From Paenibacillus montanisoli (GTDB lineage Bacteria > Bacillota > Bacilli > Paenibacillales > Paenibacillaceae): 64,000 bases of DNA. Shown here piece after piece: positions 46,754 to 57,502 of the stretch. The first letter of the stretch is position 1. Every line of letters begins with the position of its first letter. The notes under the pieces are model-generated. The model was not told where the DNA came from. It made no database searches and saw nothing but the letters and a program-made list of their open reading frames with translations. Position numbers and translations under genes: made by a program. The DNA lies in NCBI RefSeq assembly GCF_003268025.1, contig NZ_QLUW01000004.1:603399-667398 (forward strand), given 5' to 3'.

Positions 46754-48517
46754 TTATACGTCGCTTGAGCCCCCTTGGTCATAGCGCTGAGCAAGCCCCG
46801 GGAAGATCATTCTCATTTTCTCTTTAATGCCGCATATTTCATCAATGCGTTTGGCGCACTTGCTGACCGTCGCAATCGACGTGCCATATCGCTCGGACAC
46901 CTCGTGGTACGAGATTTCTCTCCGGTGCATCTTGGCCGTCAAATACTCAAGCGCAGCAGCCCACCCCTCCACTTTTCCAAGCTTCGGCACATTGGGGTAA
47001 ATTCGCGATAGGAATTCGATCCACAGCGTCATGAGGTCATACTGCTGGACCAAATCATAGTGTTTGTTCATTCGAATAAGAGCAGCCTCGAGCACCGCTT
47101 GCCATTTGTCCTCCCAAATCGGAAGACGGGAAGGCATCCGGCTATGCTCAATAACCGTCTCTTTGCCATCGAGTACCGCATTCAGCGATTCATGCACGCC
47201 AATCGAGCGGAGCACGAAGATGGCGATTCGTTTCAAATAGTCATCTTCCTGCGGCTCGAGAATGAAATCGCGCAGCGCGTCCTTCACTTCATTGTCGGCA
47301 ATCATGCCGAGCGCTTGGATCACCTGCAGCTTCGTATGGCGATCCCCGTGGCGCAGCGCCCAGAAGAAGGAGGAGCGGACGAGCGGATCCCGCTTCATAT
47401 GATCCGGCAGAGATTCCGTCGACTTCTCCCACAGCTTGAATTGTTCTTCGAACGGCAAATGGTAATGGTAGCTCGTAGGCGCCGTATGAAGCCCCTTCTC
47501 CATAAGTGAAAGCTGCTCCAAGTAGTAGCCCGGCACATGCGATTCGCTGTCCAGCTTGCCGACTTGCAGCCATAGCCGCCTTGCTTCCTCATACCGTCCT
47601 ATATTGCAAGCCGCAACGGCTGCATAATGATAGAGGCACGGGTCCGACTTCAGCGCATTGTCCTTAAGCAGACGAATGAAATGGCGGTAGGCTTCGCCGT
47701 GTTCACCTAGAATACCCATTGTCGTGGCCAGCTTAAACACATGCTCCTGATGGAAAGGCACCGTTTTGCGCAGCAGCTCGACCAGCGGCTTCAATTGCGC
47801 TTGGTCGCCGGCATGCTGATGGAAAATGGCCAAATTGCAAAGGGCATGCAAATTGCCCGGTTCGAGCTCCAGCACCTGCCGGATCGTAACCATGGCTTTT
47901 TCGAACATTCCCATATAGTAGTAAGCCAAAGCCAAATTGTTGCGTGCGGCCAGAAATTCGCCGTTCTTCTCTACGATGCTTTCGAGCAGCCGTACCGCTT
48001 CGACAAACTTCCCTTCCTCTAGCATCGACCGCGCGCGGTCATGCTCGAAGAAGCCTTCGCGCGCTTTAATGTAAGCCAGCTTCATCGGACGCTCCAGCTC
48101 GTATTGGAGCAGCTCCATCATCTCTTCGGCTTCCTCCAGAAACTGACCCTCTGAATCTTCCTCCAGATAGCGCACGAGCGCGCCCTCTGCCGCTTCGTAC
48201 ATTTCCATGTTCGCGTAATTGTTGGCCATATAGAAATGGCATTCCGTCATTTCCGGATCAAGCTCGTCAACAATCGACGACAAAATCCGGTTCGACTCCT
48301 CGTAATTGCCCATTTCCGATAAAATCCCCGCCATGTTGCAATGGTTCACTGGATTATCCGGCTCGAACTCGGCCGCGCGGCGGAAATACTTCAGTGCCTT
48401 GTCATAGTGATAACGATCCATCGACCGGACCGCTCGCTCGAAAAAGAACGTTGCGTCCCATTGAATCGGAATGACCTTCGTGCTGTGGCTGGCTACCGCA
48501 ATTTTCTTTTCTTTCAT
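46754..48517 (-). CDS. TPR-repeat protein with C-terminal HTH (YvcD-like)
   Basis: A 587-aa protein with serial tetratricopeptide helices (ALKYFRRAAEFEPDNPVNHC, LNALCNLAIF-type repeats, VRLLESIVEKNGEFLAARNN). Near the C-terminus EISYHEVSERYGTSIATVSK is a helix-turn-helix of Trp-repressor type. The ATG 48517 follows GAGGTGCCTTTGTT; the frame is open upstream only by chance. Role unknown; TPRs suggest protein contacts. Confidence 0.85.
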   Translation of the reverse strand: MKEKKIAVASHSTKVIPIQWDATFFFERAVRSMDRYHYDKALKYFRRAAEFEPDNPVNHCNMAGILSEMGNYEESNRILSSIVDELDPEMTECHFYMANNYANMEMYEAAEGALVRYLEEDSEGQFLEEAEEMMELLQYELERPMKLAYIKAREGFFEHDRARSMLEEGKFVEAVRLLESIVEKNGEFLAARNNLALAYYYMGMFEKAMVTIRQVLELEPGNLHALCNLAIFHQHAGDQAQLKPLVELLRKTVPFHQEHVFKLATTMGILGEHGEAYRHFIRLLKDNALKSDPCLYHYAAVAACNIGRYEEARRLWLQVGKLDSESHVPGYYLEQLSLMEKGLHTAPTSYHYHLPFEEQFKLWEKSTESLPDHMKRDPLVRSSFFWALRHGDRHTKLQVIQALGMIADNEVKDALRDFILEPQEDDYLKRIAIFVLRSIGVHESLNAVLDGKETVIEHSRMPSRLPIWEDKWQAVLEAALIRMNKHYDLVQQYDLMTLWIEFLSRIYPNVPKLGKVEGWAAALEYLTAKMHRREISYHEVSERYGTSIATVSKCAKRIDEICGIKEKMRMIFPGLAQRYDQGGSSDV

Positions 48518-48599
48518 AACAAAGGCACCTCCCCGGTACATCAAATATTCTACGATTATACCATAGCGCGGCCTATCCTTACACGAAAGAATATGTGGG

Positions 48600-48625
48600 A
48601 AATCGCGGGCATTCGCCCGCGATTT
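48600..48625 (-). terminator. Terminator of prs
   Basis: AAATCGCGGGC with GCCCGCGATTT around ATTC, 98 bases after the prs stop. No strong T-tract. Confidence 0.6.
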
Positions 48626-48722
48626 CGAAGGTTTGCCTAAAGCTAGGCGGTATATGACTAGGGCCTGCCTGTCGAAGTTGCTTTTCGTGCTTACGCACTG
48701 ACGGCGTCTATCGGACAGTTTC

Positions 48723-49676
48723 CTAGATGCCGGCATTCTTGAAGAGCGTGCTGATGGAGCCGCCTTCGATAATAATGCGCGTCGTTTCAGCCAGAATCGG
48801 GGCTACAGACAAGACTGTAAAGCGGTCGGAATGGTTATCCGGCAGCGCAATCGAGTCCGTGACAATGACTTCTTTAATATTCGGATGGTCCAATCGCTGG
48901 AGAGCCGGACCGGAGAAGAGCGGGTGCGTCGCGCACACATAGACGTCTTCAGCGCCGCGTTCTTTCAGGCCTTCCACCACGTTTACGATTGTGGTGCCCG
49001 TATCAATCAAGTCCTCGATAATGATCGGTGTCTGTCCTTCAACGTCGCCAATTACGTGCGTAATGATCGATTCGTTGTGCGCCGGACGCTTCTTGATCAT
49101 GATGGCGAACGGTGCATCCAAGTAGTTGGCAAGTTTCTCTGCCGTCGAGGCACGTCCAGCATCCGGGGATACGACTACAGGGTTCTTAATGTTCTTCGAT
49201 TTCAAGTAGTCGCTGATCAGATCAAGACCCGTCAGATGATCGACAGGGATGTTGAAGAAGCCCTGGATCGCCGGAGCGTGCAGATCGATCGTGATCACAC
49301 GGTTTGCACCGACAGTCGTCAGGACGTCCGCCAGCATTTTCGCCGAAATCGGTTCACGCGGAGCTGCCTTGCGCTCCTGGCGCGCATAGCCGTAGTACGG
49401 CACGATGATGTTGACGGTACGCGCGGAAGCACGCTTCGCCGCATCGATCATGACAAGCAGCTCGACAAAATGATCGTTGATCGGATGCGAGAACGACTGT
49501 ACGAGGAAAACGTCGCAGTTCCGGATCGTCTCCTCATAGTGAACGTAAATTTCGCCGCTTTTGAAACGAGACACTTTGATTTTGCCGAGCTCCATACCGA
49601 GATTCTCGCAGATCTGCTCGGCAAGTTTGGGATTCGAGGACCCCGAGAAAATACGCAGCTTGTCGCTAAACAACAT
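48723..49676 (-). CDS. prs: Ribose-phosphate diphosphokinase (PRPP synthase)
   Basis: A 317-aa enzyme giving PRPP for nucleotides, histidine and tryptophan. FSGSSNPKLAEQI, the VVSPDAGR flexible region and the PRPP loop EDLIDTGTTIV are canonical. Its neighbour is the his operon, a PRPP consumer, though glmU does not precede it as in B. subtilis. Confidence 0.97.
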   Translation of the reverse strand: MLFSDKLRIFSGSSNPKLAEQICENLGMELGKIKVSRFKSGEIYVHYEETIRNCDVFLVQSFSHPINDHFVELLVMIDAAKRASARTVNIIVPYYGYARQERKAAPREPISAKMLADVLTTVGANRVITIDLHAPAIQGFFNIPVDHLTGLDLISDYLKSKNIKNPVVVSPDAGRASTAEKLANYLDAPFAIMIKKRPAHNESIITHVIGDVEGQTPIIIEDLIDTGTTIVNVVEGLKERGAEDVYVCATHPLFSGPALQRLDHPNIKEVIVTDSIALPDNHSDRFTVLSVAPILAETTRIIIEGGSISTLFKNAGI

Positions 49677-49847
49677 AATACCCTCCTGAGCGATTAGACC
49701 ACTTTTTATTTAATCTTACAGAATTCAAAGCCGGTTGACCATAAATTTCCATAAGATCTTAGGAACGAAACTTACGCGCCAATGAAAGATGGCGTCAGCC
49801 GTTTCTTCTTGCAATACTGTCATAACAGCGGATGATTCGACACCATT

Positions 49848-49875
49848 CATTATACATGGAAATCTTCATATTTCA
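49848..49875 (-). promoter_or_regulatory. Likely prs promoter
   Basis: -35 TTGAAA (49875-49870), 16-bp spacer, -10 TATAAT (49853-49848), leaving a leader of about 165 nt before prs. The rest of 49677-50048 holds no gene; I see only this promoter and the his terminator. Confidence 0.6.
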
Positions 49876-49995
49876 AAAACCGCCCAAATGCGCAAAAAAG
49901 CCCATTATTCTCAACTATGTCCCATTCTTTGCAGGTTTCAGGGTCTGATCCGGTTCATCCTTAATTTTGAACATTTTATGGCAAAAACGCCATAG

Positions 49996-50023
49996 AACCG
50001 AGCGCTGGAATCCAGGCTCGGTT
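49996..50023 (-). terminator. Terminator of the his operon
   Basis: AACCGAGCGCTGG with TCCAGGCTCGGTT, 26 bases after hisI, with CTATGGCGTTTTTG following on the minus strand. Confidence 0.75.
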
Positions 50024-50048
50024 ACATGTTTGGGCAAGCCGGTTTCGA

Positions 50049-50729
50049 TTACTTCGGCTGCTTCGATTTATTGTGTCGGCGTCCCAACTCGGCCATAACC
50101 TCGTCCAAGGACAAGCCGCGTTCGCGCAGGAGCACCATCAGGTGGAAAATCAGATCGCTCGTCTCGCAGCGGAGCTCGTCATTATCCTTGTTCTTCGCTG
50201 CGATAATGACTTCCGCCGACTCTTCGCCGACCTTCTTCAGGATTTTGTCAACGCCCTTCTCGAACAGGTACGTCGTGTAAGCTCCTTCCGGACGCTCCGT
50301 ATAGCGCTGCGCAATAACGGCCTCTAGCTGGTTCAGCATCGCGAACCGTTCACTCGAAAGCGCAGGTGCGCTGCCGTCCGTCCCAGCCACGCCTGCCACT
50401 TCGTTCGTGAAGCAGCTGTACGTCCCGTTATGGCAGGCCGGCCCCTTCTGCTCGACGCGAAGCAGCAGCGTATCTCCGTCGCAGTCATAGTGCATCGACA
50501 CGATTCGCTGCGTATGGCCGCTGGTTGCCCCTTTATGCCACAGCTCGTTTCGCGAGCGGCTCCAGAACCAGGTCTCGCCCGATTCGATAGAACGGGACAG
50601 CGACTCCTCGTTCATGTACGCCATCATGAGCACTTCTTTGCTATTCGCATCCTGAACGATGGCCGAAACAAGGCCCGCCTCGTCCCATTTGATCGCCGCG
50701 GCAACCGTTTCTTGTTTCCCCAAACTCAT
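50049..50729 (-). CDS. hisI: Bifunctional phosphoribosyl-AMP cyclohydrolase/phosphoribosyl-ATP pyrophosphatase
   Basis: A 226-aa HisIE fusion. The HisI part (1-110) has the [16 protein letters not shown] and CDGDTLL zinc and catalytic motifs; the HisE part has [20 protein letters not shown] and [13 protein letters not shown]. Steps 2 and 3 of histidine synthesis. Overlaps hisF by 4 bases. Confidence 0.96.
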   Translation of the reverse strand: MSLGKQETVAAAIKWDEAGLVSAIVQDANSKEVLMMAYMNEESLSRSIESGETWFWSRSRNELWHKGATSGHTQRIVSMHYDCDGDTLLLRVEQKGPACHNGTYSCFTNEVAGVAGTDGSAPALSSERFAMLNQLEAVIAQRYTERPEGAYTTYLFEKGVDKILKKVGEESAEVIIAAKNKDNDELRCETSDLIFHLMVLLRERGLSLDEVMAELGRRHNKSKQPK

Positions 50730-51484
50730 CTAATCTCGACTCCTTTCAGCCGCAAGTCATTCTTCACATCGCGGATCGTCAATTCTTTGTAATGGAAAAT
50801 CGTTGCCGCAAGACCCGCATCCGCATGACCCTGCTGAAAAACGTCATAGAAATGCTCGACTCTTCCGGCGCCGCCGGAGGCGATTACCGGAATCGACAGC
50901 GATTGCGAAACGGCCTTGGTCAATTTGATGTCGAAACCATCCTTCGTTCCGTCCGCATCCATGCTCGTCAGCAAAATTTCGCCGGCGCCCATCGACTCGA
51001 CTTCCTTCGCCCAAGCCAGCGCCTTGATGCCGGTCGCCGTACGGCCGCCATGCGTGTATACTTCCCACTCGCCCCATTCCGGGTTAAACTTCGCATCGAT
51101 CGCAACGACGATGCATTGCGAGCCGAACTTGCGAGCGCCGTCCTTAACGAGCGACGGGTTCTTGACAGCAGCCGTGTTGATGCCGATCTTATCCGCGCCT
51201 GCGCGGAGCAGCCGCTTCATATCGTCGACGTGAGAGATCCCTCCGCCAACCGTGAACGGGATCGTGATCTCGCCGGCCGTCCGTTTAACCACCTCGATCA
51301 TCGTCGCCCGTCCTTCAACCGAAGCGGATATGTCCAGAAACACAAGCTCGTCCGCGCCTTCCTTATCGTAGATCGCCGCAAGCTCCACCGGATCGCCCGC
51401 ATCGCGCAAATTGACGAAGTTGACCCCTTTGACCACGCGTCCGTCCTTGACGTCCAGACATGGAATAATACGTTTCGCCAGCAT
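50726..51484 (-). CDS. hisF: Imidazole glycerol phosphate synthase cyclase subunit
   Basis: A 252-aa (beta/alpha)8 barrel: [30 protein letters not shown] and [11 protein letters not shown]. Works with HisH. The sequence is HisF in all diagnostic places, not HisA. It follows hisH by 46 bases, with no room for the hisA gene that usually stands here. Confidence 0.96.
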   Translation of the reverse strand: MLAKRIIPCLDVKDGRVVKGVNFVNLRDAGDPVELAAIYDKEGADELVFLDISASVEGRATMIEVVKRTAGEITIPFTVGGGISHVDDMKRLLRAGADKIGINTAAVKNPSLVKDGARKFGSQCIVVAIDAKFNPEWGEWEVYTHGGRTATGIKALAWAKEVESMGAGEILLTSMDADGTKDGFDIKLTKAVSQSLSIPVIASGGAGRVEHFYDVFQQGHADAGLAATIFHYKELTIRDVKNDLRLKGVEIR

Positions 51485-51529
51485 CCGTAATGCCGCCTCC
51501 CTTCCAGCTCGTTATGGTAAGGATGCGCG

Positions 51530-52165
51530 CTACTTTGCCGCGTTAGCGGCCACCTTCACGCGCGAATCCGTCAGTGCGAGAAAATTTCGCAGCAGGCTCA
51601 TGCCGAGCTCGCCGCTCTTCTCCGGGTGAAACTGCATGCCATATACGTTGCCTCGGCCGACGATTGCCGTTACCGGGCCGTTATAGTCCGTCACCGCAAG
51701 CAGGTCCTCCGTACGCTCAGGCTTGGCATGGAAGGAATGCACGAAGTACACATGCCCTTCCTCCAGCCCGACAAACAGCGGGCTTTCCTGCTTGAACGCC
51801 AGCTTGTTCCACCCCATGTGCGGCACCTTGAAATTGCCTTGGAAGCGGATCACCTTTCCCGGCAGCAGCCCTAGCCCTTGATGCTGGCCGTACTCCTCGC
51901 TCTCGCTAAACAGGAGCTGCATGCCGAGACAAATGCCGAGCAGCGGCTTGCCGGAAGCGGCATAGAAGCGCGTCACTTCTTCAAGGCCGGTGTTGCGCAG
52001 GTTCTGCATCGCATCGCCGAAGGCGCCGACACCCGGCAAAATCGCACCGTCCGCGTCCATGATTTCTTTCGCATCCGCCGTAATGACCGCCTCATACCCG
52101 AGACGCTCCACGGCCTTGCTGACGCTGTGCAGATTGCCCATGCCGTAATCGATGATCGCGATCAT
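51530..52165 (-). CDS. hisH: Imidazole glycerol phosphate synthase glutaminase subunit
   Basis: A 211-aa class I amidotransferase delivering ammonia to HisF. GNLHSVSKAVERLG, the Cys nucleophile in LLGICLGMQLLF and the His-Glu in GMQFHPEKSG are visible. ATG 52165 lies 1 base after hisB; the longer frame to 52237 is inside hisB. The C-terminal tail TDSRVKVAANAAK is slightly longer than usual. Confidence 0.95.
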   Translation of the reverse strand: MIAIIDYGMGNLHSVSKAVERLGYEAVITADAKEIMDADGAILPGVGAFGDAMQNLRNTGLEEVTRFYAASGKPLLGICLGMQLLFSESEEYGQHQGLGLLPGKVIRFQGNFKVPHMGWNKLAFKQESPLFVGLEEGHVYFVHSFHAKPERTEDLLAVTDYNGPVTAIVGRGNVYGMQFHPEKSGELGMSLLRNFLALTDSRVKVAANAAK

Positions 52166-52166
52166 C

Positions 52167-52766
52167 CTACAGCACTCCTTTCGTCGAAGGCACTCCTTGC
52201 ACACGCGGGTCGATGCTCGTCGCTTCATCCAGCGCACGGCCCAGCGCCTTGAATACCGCCTCGATCATATGGTGCGTATTCAAGCCGTAATGAACGATCA
52301 CATGCAGATTCATGCGCGCTTCAAGCGCCAATTTCCATAGAAACTCGTGTACCAGCTCCACTTGGAAGCTGCCCACTTGCTGGGACGGATATTGCGCGCG
52401 GTATTCAAAGGCCGGCCGGTTGCTCAGGTCAATGATAACCTGCGCCAGCGCATCGTCCATCGGCACGAACACCGAAGCGTAGCGCTTAACGCCGCGCTTG
52501 TCGCCAAGTGCTTCTCGCAGCGTTTGGCCAAGGCAAATCCCGATATCTTCAACGGTATGGTGATCGTCGATGTCCACGTCGCCGCGAGCTTCCAACGTAA
52601 GGTCGAATTGACCGTGCTTCGTGAACAGGTCCAGCATGTGATTCAAGAACGGCACATCGGTATCGATCTTGGAAATGCCGCTACCGTCGATACCGAAAGC
52701 CAGCTTAATGTCCGTTTCGTTCGTTTTGCGCGCCACGTCGGCTGCGCGAATGATGCTCTCTGCCAT
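52167..52766 (-). CDS. hisB: Imidazoleglycerol-phosphate dehydratase
   Basis: A 199-aa Mn enzyme. LNHMLDLFTKHGQFDL, DIDDHHTVEDIGICLG and GLNTHHMIEAVFKA supply the metal histidines. Monofunctional (no phosphatase domain). Confidence 0.97.
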   Translation of the reverse strand: MAESIIRAADVARKTNETDIKLAFGIDGSGISKIDTDVPFLNHMLDLFTKHGQFDLTLEARGDVDIDDHHTVEDIGICLGQTLREALGDKRGVKRYASVFVPMDDALAQVIIDLSNRPAFEYRAQYPSQQVGSFQVELVHEFLWKLALEARMNLHVIVHYGLNTHHMIEAVFKALGRALDEATSIDPRVQGVPSTKGVL

Positions 52767-52825
52767 CTAACATCCTTCTTTCCGCTTAACCCGATTTTTA
52801 TAAGATCGGCCTTGCAAGCCGGACG

Positions 52826-54115
52826 CTAGTTGCCGCGTTCCCGCTCCAGCCGGATTTCAATCGCTCTGGCGTGCGCTTCCAAGCCTTCGTGGCGGGCAAG
52901 CGTCATGATATTGTCGCCATTGGCGAACAACGCATCTCTGCTGTAGTAAATCAGGCTCGACTTCTTCACGAAGTCGTCCACGTTCACCGGGGAGGAGAAA
53001 CGCGCCGTTCCGTTCGTCGGCAAAATATGATTCGGACCGGCGTAATAATCGCCGACCGGCTCGGAGCTGTACGGGCCGACGAAGATCGCGCCCGCGTTTT
53101 CGATCCGTCCGAGCAGCGCCATCGGCTCCGCCGTCATAATCTCCAAATGCTCCGGCGCCATGCGATTTACCGCGTCGATCGCTTCCGTCATCGTCTCGGC
53201 GATCAGAATCGCGCCGTAGCCGTCAATGGATTGCCGTGCCGTGCCTTCGCGCGGCAGCAGCGCCAGCTGGCGCTCCACCTCGGCCGCGACCGCATCGCCC
53301 AGCGTCTCCGAGGTCGTCACGAGAATCGCGGAGGCCATCTCGTCGTGCTCGGCCTGCGATAGAAGATCCGCGGCTACATAAGCCGGATCTGCCGTCTCGT
53401 CGGCCAAGACGACGATTTCGCTCGGCCCCGCGATGCTGTCGATGGCCACTACGCCATAGACGGCACGCTTCGCGAGCGCAACATAGATGTTCCCGGGGCC
53501 GCAAATCTTATCGACCGGCGGTATCGTCGCCGTGCCATAGGCCAATGCGGCCACCGCCTGGGCGCCGCCGACGCGGTACATTTCCTTCACGCCCGCTTCC
53601 GCAGCGGCAACCAGGATGTACGGGTCGATCCCCTCTTTGCCGCCCGTTGCCGGCGGCGTTACCATTACGATTTCCGGTACGCCCGCGACTTGGGCCGGAA
53701 TGACATTCATCAGCACCGAGGACGGATACGCTGCTTTCCCGCCCGGAACATAGACGCCTACGCGCTTAAGCGGCCGCATCAGCTGGCCAAGCATCGTGCC
53801 GTCCGGCTGCACGTCAACCCATGATTGGCGCAGCTGCTTCTCATGGAATTTCCGAATGTTGTCCGCCGCCTCGCGGATTGCGGTCAGAAAGCCGGCGTCG
53901 ACCCGGTCGTACGCTGCCTGAATCTCGCTCTCCGTCACTCGCAGGCCGGAAGCCTCCAGCTTCACGCGGTCATGCTGCTCCGTAAAGCGCAAGAGCGCCG
54001 CATCTCCTTCGGTCCGTACCGCCTCAACAATGTGGCGGACCGATTCATTTTGCTCCGGTGAACCGTAATCCACCTTGCGCGTTAATCCAAACTGCTCCGC
54101 TCGCAGCTTCCGCAT
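52826..54115 (-). CDS. hisD: Histidinol dehydrogenase
   Basis: A 429-aa NAD enzyme oxidising histidinol to histidine. [20 protein letters not shown] and [24 protein letters not shown] and [13 protein letters not shown] are family motifs with the zinc ligands. Normal length. Confidence 0.97.
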   Translation of the reverse strand: MRKLRAEQFGLTRKVDYGSPEQNESVRHIVEAVRTEGDAALLRFTEQHDRVKLEASGLRVTESEIQAAYDRVDAGFLTAIREAADNIRKFHEKQLRQSWVDVQPDGTMLGQLMRPLKRVGVYVPGGKAAYPSSVLMNVIPAQVAGVPEIVMVTPPATGGKEGIDPYILVAAAEAGVKEMYRVGGAQAVAALAYGTATIPPVDKICGPGNIYVALAKRAVYGVVAIDSIAGPSEIVVLADETADPAYVAADLLSQAEHDEMASAILVTTSETLGDAVAAEVERQLALLPREGTARQSIDGYGAILIAETMTEAIDAVNRMAPEHLEIMTAEPMALLGRIENAGAIFVGPYSSEPVGDYYAGPNHILPTNGTARFSSPVNVDDFVKKSSLIYYSRDALFANGDNIMTLARHEGLEAHARAIEIRLERERGN

Positions 54116-54191
54116 ACCGTTCCCGCTCCTTCCGTATCCTCAAAGCCGCCGAATCAGAGCTCATGCTCCTCATCCTCGGCCGGCCGTCGAT

Positions 54192-54863
54192 CTATACGCC
54201 CGCTTTGGCCCCAATGGCCTGCTGCAGCTTATCGCATAAGCTCTGAATCGCATCGTTCTTCATCCGGTAGCTCACCCGGTTCGCAATCAAACGGCTAGTA
54301 ATGCCGAAGATCGTCTCCATCTCGACCAGGCCGTTCTCGCGCAGCGTCTGGCCGGTCTCCACCATGTCGACAATCCGGTCGGCAAGGCCGATCAGCGGCG
54401 CAAGTTCGATGGAGCCGTTCAGCTTGATCACCTCAACCTGCTGTCCTAGCTCGCGAAAATATTGCGAAGCCACATTCGGATACTTCGTCGCCACGCGCGG
54501 ATGAATGACCGGCTTCCATTCCGGCAGTCCGATTACGGACATGCGGCATTTGGCGATGCCAAGATCAAGAAGCTCATAGACGTCCTTGTTTTCTTCCATC
54601 AGCACATCCTTGCCGACGATGCCGATATCGGCTACGCCGTATTCCACATAGGTCGGAACGTCAACGGGCTTGGCCATGATGAATGACATGCCCGCTTCCG
54701 GCAGCTCGATAATGAGCTTGCGCGTATCGTCAAAGTCGCTCGGGATCGGCACGCCCGCTTCCCGGAACAGCTTCGACGCCACTTTATAAATGCGCCCCTT
54801 CGGCATCGCGACCTTCAACAGCTCGCGTCCCGATGCATCGCCGGCGCTATTCATCATGCTCAT
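54192..54863 (-). CDS. hisG: ATP phosphoribosyltransferase, short form
   Basis: A 223-aa catalytic subunit of the first histidine step. [32 protein letters not shown] and [20 protein letters not shown] are canonical. It lacks the C-terminal regulatory domain of long HisG, so it needs HisZ, whose gene overlaps its start by 4 bases. Confidence 0.96.
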   Translation of the reverse strand: MSMMNSAGDASGRELLKVAMPKGRIYKVASKLFREAGVPIPSDFDDTRKLIIELPEAGMSFIMAKPVDVPTYVEYGVADIGIVGKDVLMEENKDVYELLDLGIAKCRMSVIGLPEWKPVIHPRVATKYPNVASQYFRELGQQVEVIKLNGSIELAPLIGLADRIVDMVETGQTLRENGLVEMETIFGITSRLIANRVSYRMKNDAIQSLCDKLQQAIGAKAGV

Positions 54864-56116
54864 TCCGCATTCCCTCCCAGTCCGCCGCCGAAGAACGTCA
54901 GCAGCCTCGTAAACGTAACACCTTTATAGATCAGCTGACCGCCTGAAGATTCCAATGCCGCGGCGATCGCATGCTCTTGAACGTCTTCGCCGTCCATCTT
55001 CTCCGTCACGACGATCACGGATTCGCCGCCCGCGCCTACTGCTTCCCGCAGCTCGCGCGCCTTCTTCAGTGCCGCAGCGCGGCCTTCCGAGTCATAGCCG
55101 ATCAGCACGCGCTCCGCTTTCGCATCCGTGGCGCTGTCCCCGATCAGCTCGAGAATGCGCGTCGTCTTCAGCGCGAAGCCTGTCGCCGGGGCCGGTCGGC
55201 CAAACTGCTTCAGCAGATTGTCGTAGCGGCCGCCGCTCGCAACCGGAAAGCCTAGATCGGCTGCGTAGCCCTCGAACGTCATGCCGGTATAATATTTAAA
55301 ATCGCCAATCATCGTCAAATCAATCAGAACATGCTCGCAGACGCCGTACGCCTCCAGCACGTCATACATCTCGCATAGATGCTGGATGGAGGCCTGCGCT
55401 GTCCGGTCTAGGCTAAGCGCCATCGCCTGACTGCAAATCTCCTGCCCGCCGCGCAAACGCGTAATGCCTTCCAGCTCGCTGCGCACCGGCTCCGTCAGCG
55501 TCAGCTTCCGCAGGCAATCGCGGTAGCCGACGTAATCACGGCCCAGCAAATACGCCTTCAGCTCTTCTTGGGCTTCCGTCTGGCCCGGCAGCGCCTCTTC
55601 GAAGAGGCCGTTCAAGAAGCCGACATGGCCGATCGCAATCTTGAAGCGGCTGACGCCTGCCGCCTTAAGCGATGCGATCGCAAGCGCCACAACCTCGGCA
55701 TCCGCCTCAGCCGATGCATCTCCGACGAGCTCAACGCCCGTTTGGAAAAACTCGGCCTCACGGCCCGCTTCCTCTTCAATCGCGCGGAACACATTGGAAT
55801 GATAGGACAACCGCAACGGGAACTGGGCATCCTTAAGCACGGAAGAAACGACGCGCGCGATCGGCGCCGTCATATCGGAACGCAGCACGAGCGTCGTACC
55901 GCGGTTATTCAACAGCTTAAATAGCTTCTGGTCGGAAGTAGAGCTCGCCACGCCGACCGTATCGTAATATTCCATCGTAGGCGTCATGATTTGCTCATAG
56001 CCCCACGAGCTCATGCAGGCCAGTACTTGATTTTCGATTTGCCTCAGCTTCGATACCGCATGCGGCAAATAATCTTTCACGCCAATCGGCTTCTCAAAAA
56101 CCTTCGGTTTCGACAT
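54860..56116 (-). CDS. hisZ: ATP phosphoribosyltransferase regulatory subunit
   Basis: A 418-aa histidyl-tRNA-synthetase paralogue without the tRNA-charging role. [15 protein letters not shown] and [15 protein letters not shown] follow class II synthetase motifs 2 and 3. It joins short HisG and carries histidine feedback. First gene of the his operon; the TATGGTAATATGGTAACACG upstream (about 56150-56165) contains a tandem repeat that may be an operator. Confidence 0.93.
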   Translation of the reverse strand: MSKPKVFEKPIGVKDYLPHAVSKLRQIENQVLACMSSWGYEQIMTPTMEYYDTVGVASSTSDQKLFKLLNNRGTTLVLRSDMTAPIARVVSSVLKDAQFPLRLSYHSNVFRAIEEEAGREAEFFQTGVELVGDASAEADAEVVALAIASLKAAGVSRFKIAIGHVGFLNGLFEEALPGQTEAQEELKAYLLGRDYVGYRDCLRKLTLTEPVRSELEGITRLRGGQEICSQAMALSLDRTAQASIQHLCEMYDVLEAYGVCEHVLIDLTMIGDFKYYTGMTFEGYAADLGFPVASGGRYDNLLKQFGRPAPATGFALKTTRILELIGDSATDAKAERVLIGYDSEGRAAALKKARELREAVGAGGESVIVVTEKMDGEDVQEHAIAAALESSGGQLIYKGVTFTRLLTFFGGGLGGNAE

Positions 56117-56273
56117 CTATTATCACCCACAACACTTTAGTTAGTTAACGTGTTACCATATTACCATACTGCCAAAATAAAGGATTAGTCGTTATGATAC
56201 CATGCGACCCTCAATTCGTCAATATCATTGCCAGCGATATCCGCCTATCCGTCAGTACCGATCCATACAGAAA

Positions 56274-56298
56274 AAACGGGGAGCAGCGCTCTCCGTTT
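56274..56298 (-). terminator. Terminator of the hprK-acyltransferase operon
   Basis: AAACGGAGAGCGCTGCTCC and CCGTTT stem, then TTTTCTG on the minus strand. Confidence 0.75.
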
Positions 56299-56317
56299 AC
56301 GACTTGCAGGTTGTGCA

Positions 56318-56818
56318 TTATGTATGTCGCCTCTGCTCTCCGCTTCGTATCTCTACAAGCGGATTGCCGCCGACAAAGGCCCCCGCCGGCACATCCTTAT
56401 GCACGACCGATCCGGCCGCGACAACCGCTCCGTCGCCGATAACAACGCCGGGCAGGATCGTCGTATTGGCGCCGATCATCACATTCGAGCCGATTCGAAC
56501 TTGACCCAACCGATACTCATTAATGAGATACTCATGCGTCAGAATCGTCGTGTTATAGCCGATGATCGAATTATCCCCTACGCTGATCCTCTCCGGAAAG
56601 CACAGGTCCACCATCGCCATGAGTGCAAAAGCGCAGTGGCGCCCTACCTTCATGCCGAGCACATGCCGGTAAATCCAATTTTTTACCGGCAAGGACGGAC
56701 AGTAGCGCGCCACCTGAATGAAGATAAAGTTCCGAACAACCTTCCAGAAGCTGACGGTACGGTACATTTGCCACAGGGCATTGGGCCCTTCAACAGGATA
56801 ACGCTCTACGTTTCTCAA
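56318..56818 (-). CDS. Left-handed beta-helix acyltransferase (YvoF-like)
   Basis: A 166-aa hexapeptide-repeat protein: [58 protein letters not shown]. The ATG frame to 56866 is inside ppaX; the TTG at 56818 ([17 protein letters not shown]) follows TGGAGTAGAACTTCC and fits the known homologue next to hprK-lgt-ppaX. Donor and acceptor unknown. Confidence 0.85.
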   Translation of the reverse strand: MRNVERYPVEGPNALWQMYRTVSFWKVVRNFIFIQVARYCPSLPVKNWIYRHVLGMKVGRHCAFALMAMVDLCFPERISVGDNSIIGYNTTILTHEYLINEYRLGQVRIGSNVMIGANTTILPGVVIGDGAVVAAGSVVHKDVPAGAFVGGNPLVEIRSGEQRRHT

Positions 56819-56825
56819 GGAAGTT

Positions 56826-57491
56826 CTACTCCAATCCGATGAATGCGTACAAGTCGCGCATGTCATGGATAATATGACGCGCGCCGCTTTCCTTCAGCTT
56901 CTCTTCGCCTTTGAGCGACCAAGCGACACCGACGGAGATGACGCCGGCCGCTTCGGCGGCTTCGATATCGACGCCGCTGTCGCCAACCATCATCGTTGTG
57001 GCAGGATCCGCACCTAGAACATCAAGCGCTTTAAGCACCGGCTCTGGATGCGGCTTCGGATGCTCGACATCCTCGATCGTCACGATGGCACCCGGCTCCA
57101 CGTAGTCGAACAAACCGACAAAACGCAGCCCTCGTTCGGTCGTGAGCCGCATTTTGGTCGTTACGACTCCGATCCGGATGCCCGCTTCATGCAGCCGCTT
57201 GAACACCTCAACCACCTGCGGGAAAGCCGTTACGTAGTCGTCATGCAGCTTCAAATTGATCTCGCGGTAAGCCGCGACAAGGTCCGCAACATCCTCGCGT
57301 CCCGAGAATTGCTGCATCTGCATCGTAAGCGGCTGTCCCATGCTTGGAATAATATGCTCGCGGTTAAAATCCGGGGGCACGATTCCTTTCAGTGCATGCA
57401 TGAACGACTGAATAATCAGCTCGTTCGTGTCCATGATCGTACCGTCCAAATCAAACAACATCGTCTTCACCGTAGTAGTTGTTGCTGTCAT
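56826..57491 (-). CDS. ppaX: Pyrophosphatase PpaX
   Basis: A 221-aa HAD phosphatase: [13 protein letters not shown] (nucleophile Asp), VTTKM, and [15 protein letters not shown]. In Bacillus PpaX removes the pyrophosphate made when HPrK/P dephosphorylates HPr-Ser-P, fitting the neighbourhood. Confidence 0.93.
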   Translation of the reverse strand: MTATTTTVKTMLFDLDGTIMDTNELIIQSFMHALKGIVPPDFNREHIIPSMGQPLTMQMQQFSGREDVADLVAAYREINLKLHDDYVTAFPQVVEVFKRLHEAGIRIGVVTTKMRLTTERGLRFVGLFDYVEPGAIVTIEDVEHPKPHPEPVLKALDVLGADPATTMMVGDSGVDIEAAEAAGVISVGVAWSLKGEEKLKESGARHIIHDMRDLYAFIGLE

Positions 57492-57502
57492 GCGGTTGTT
57501 GA

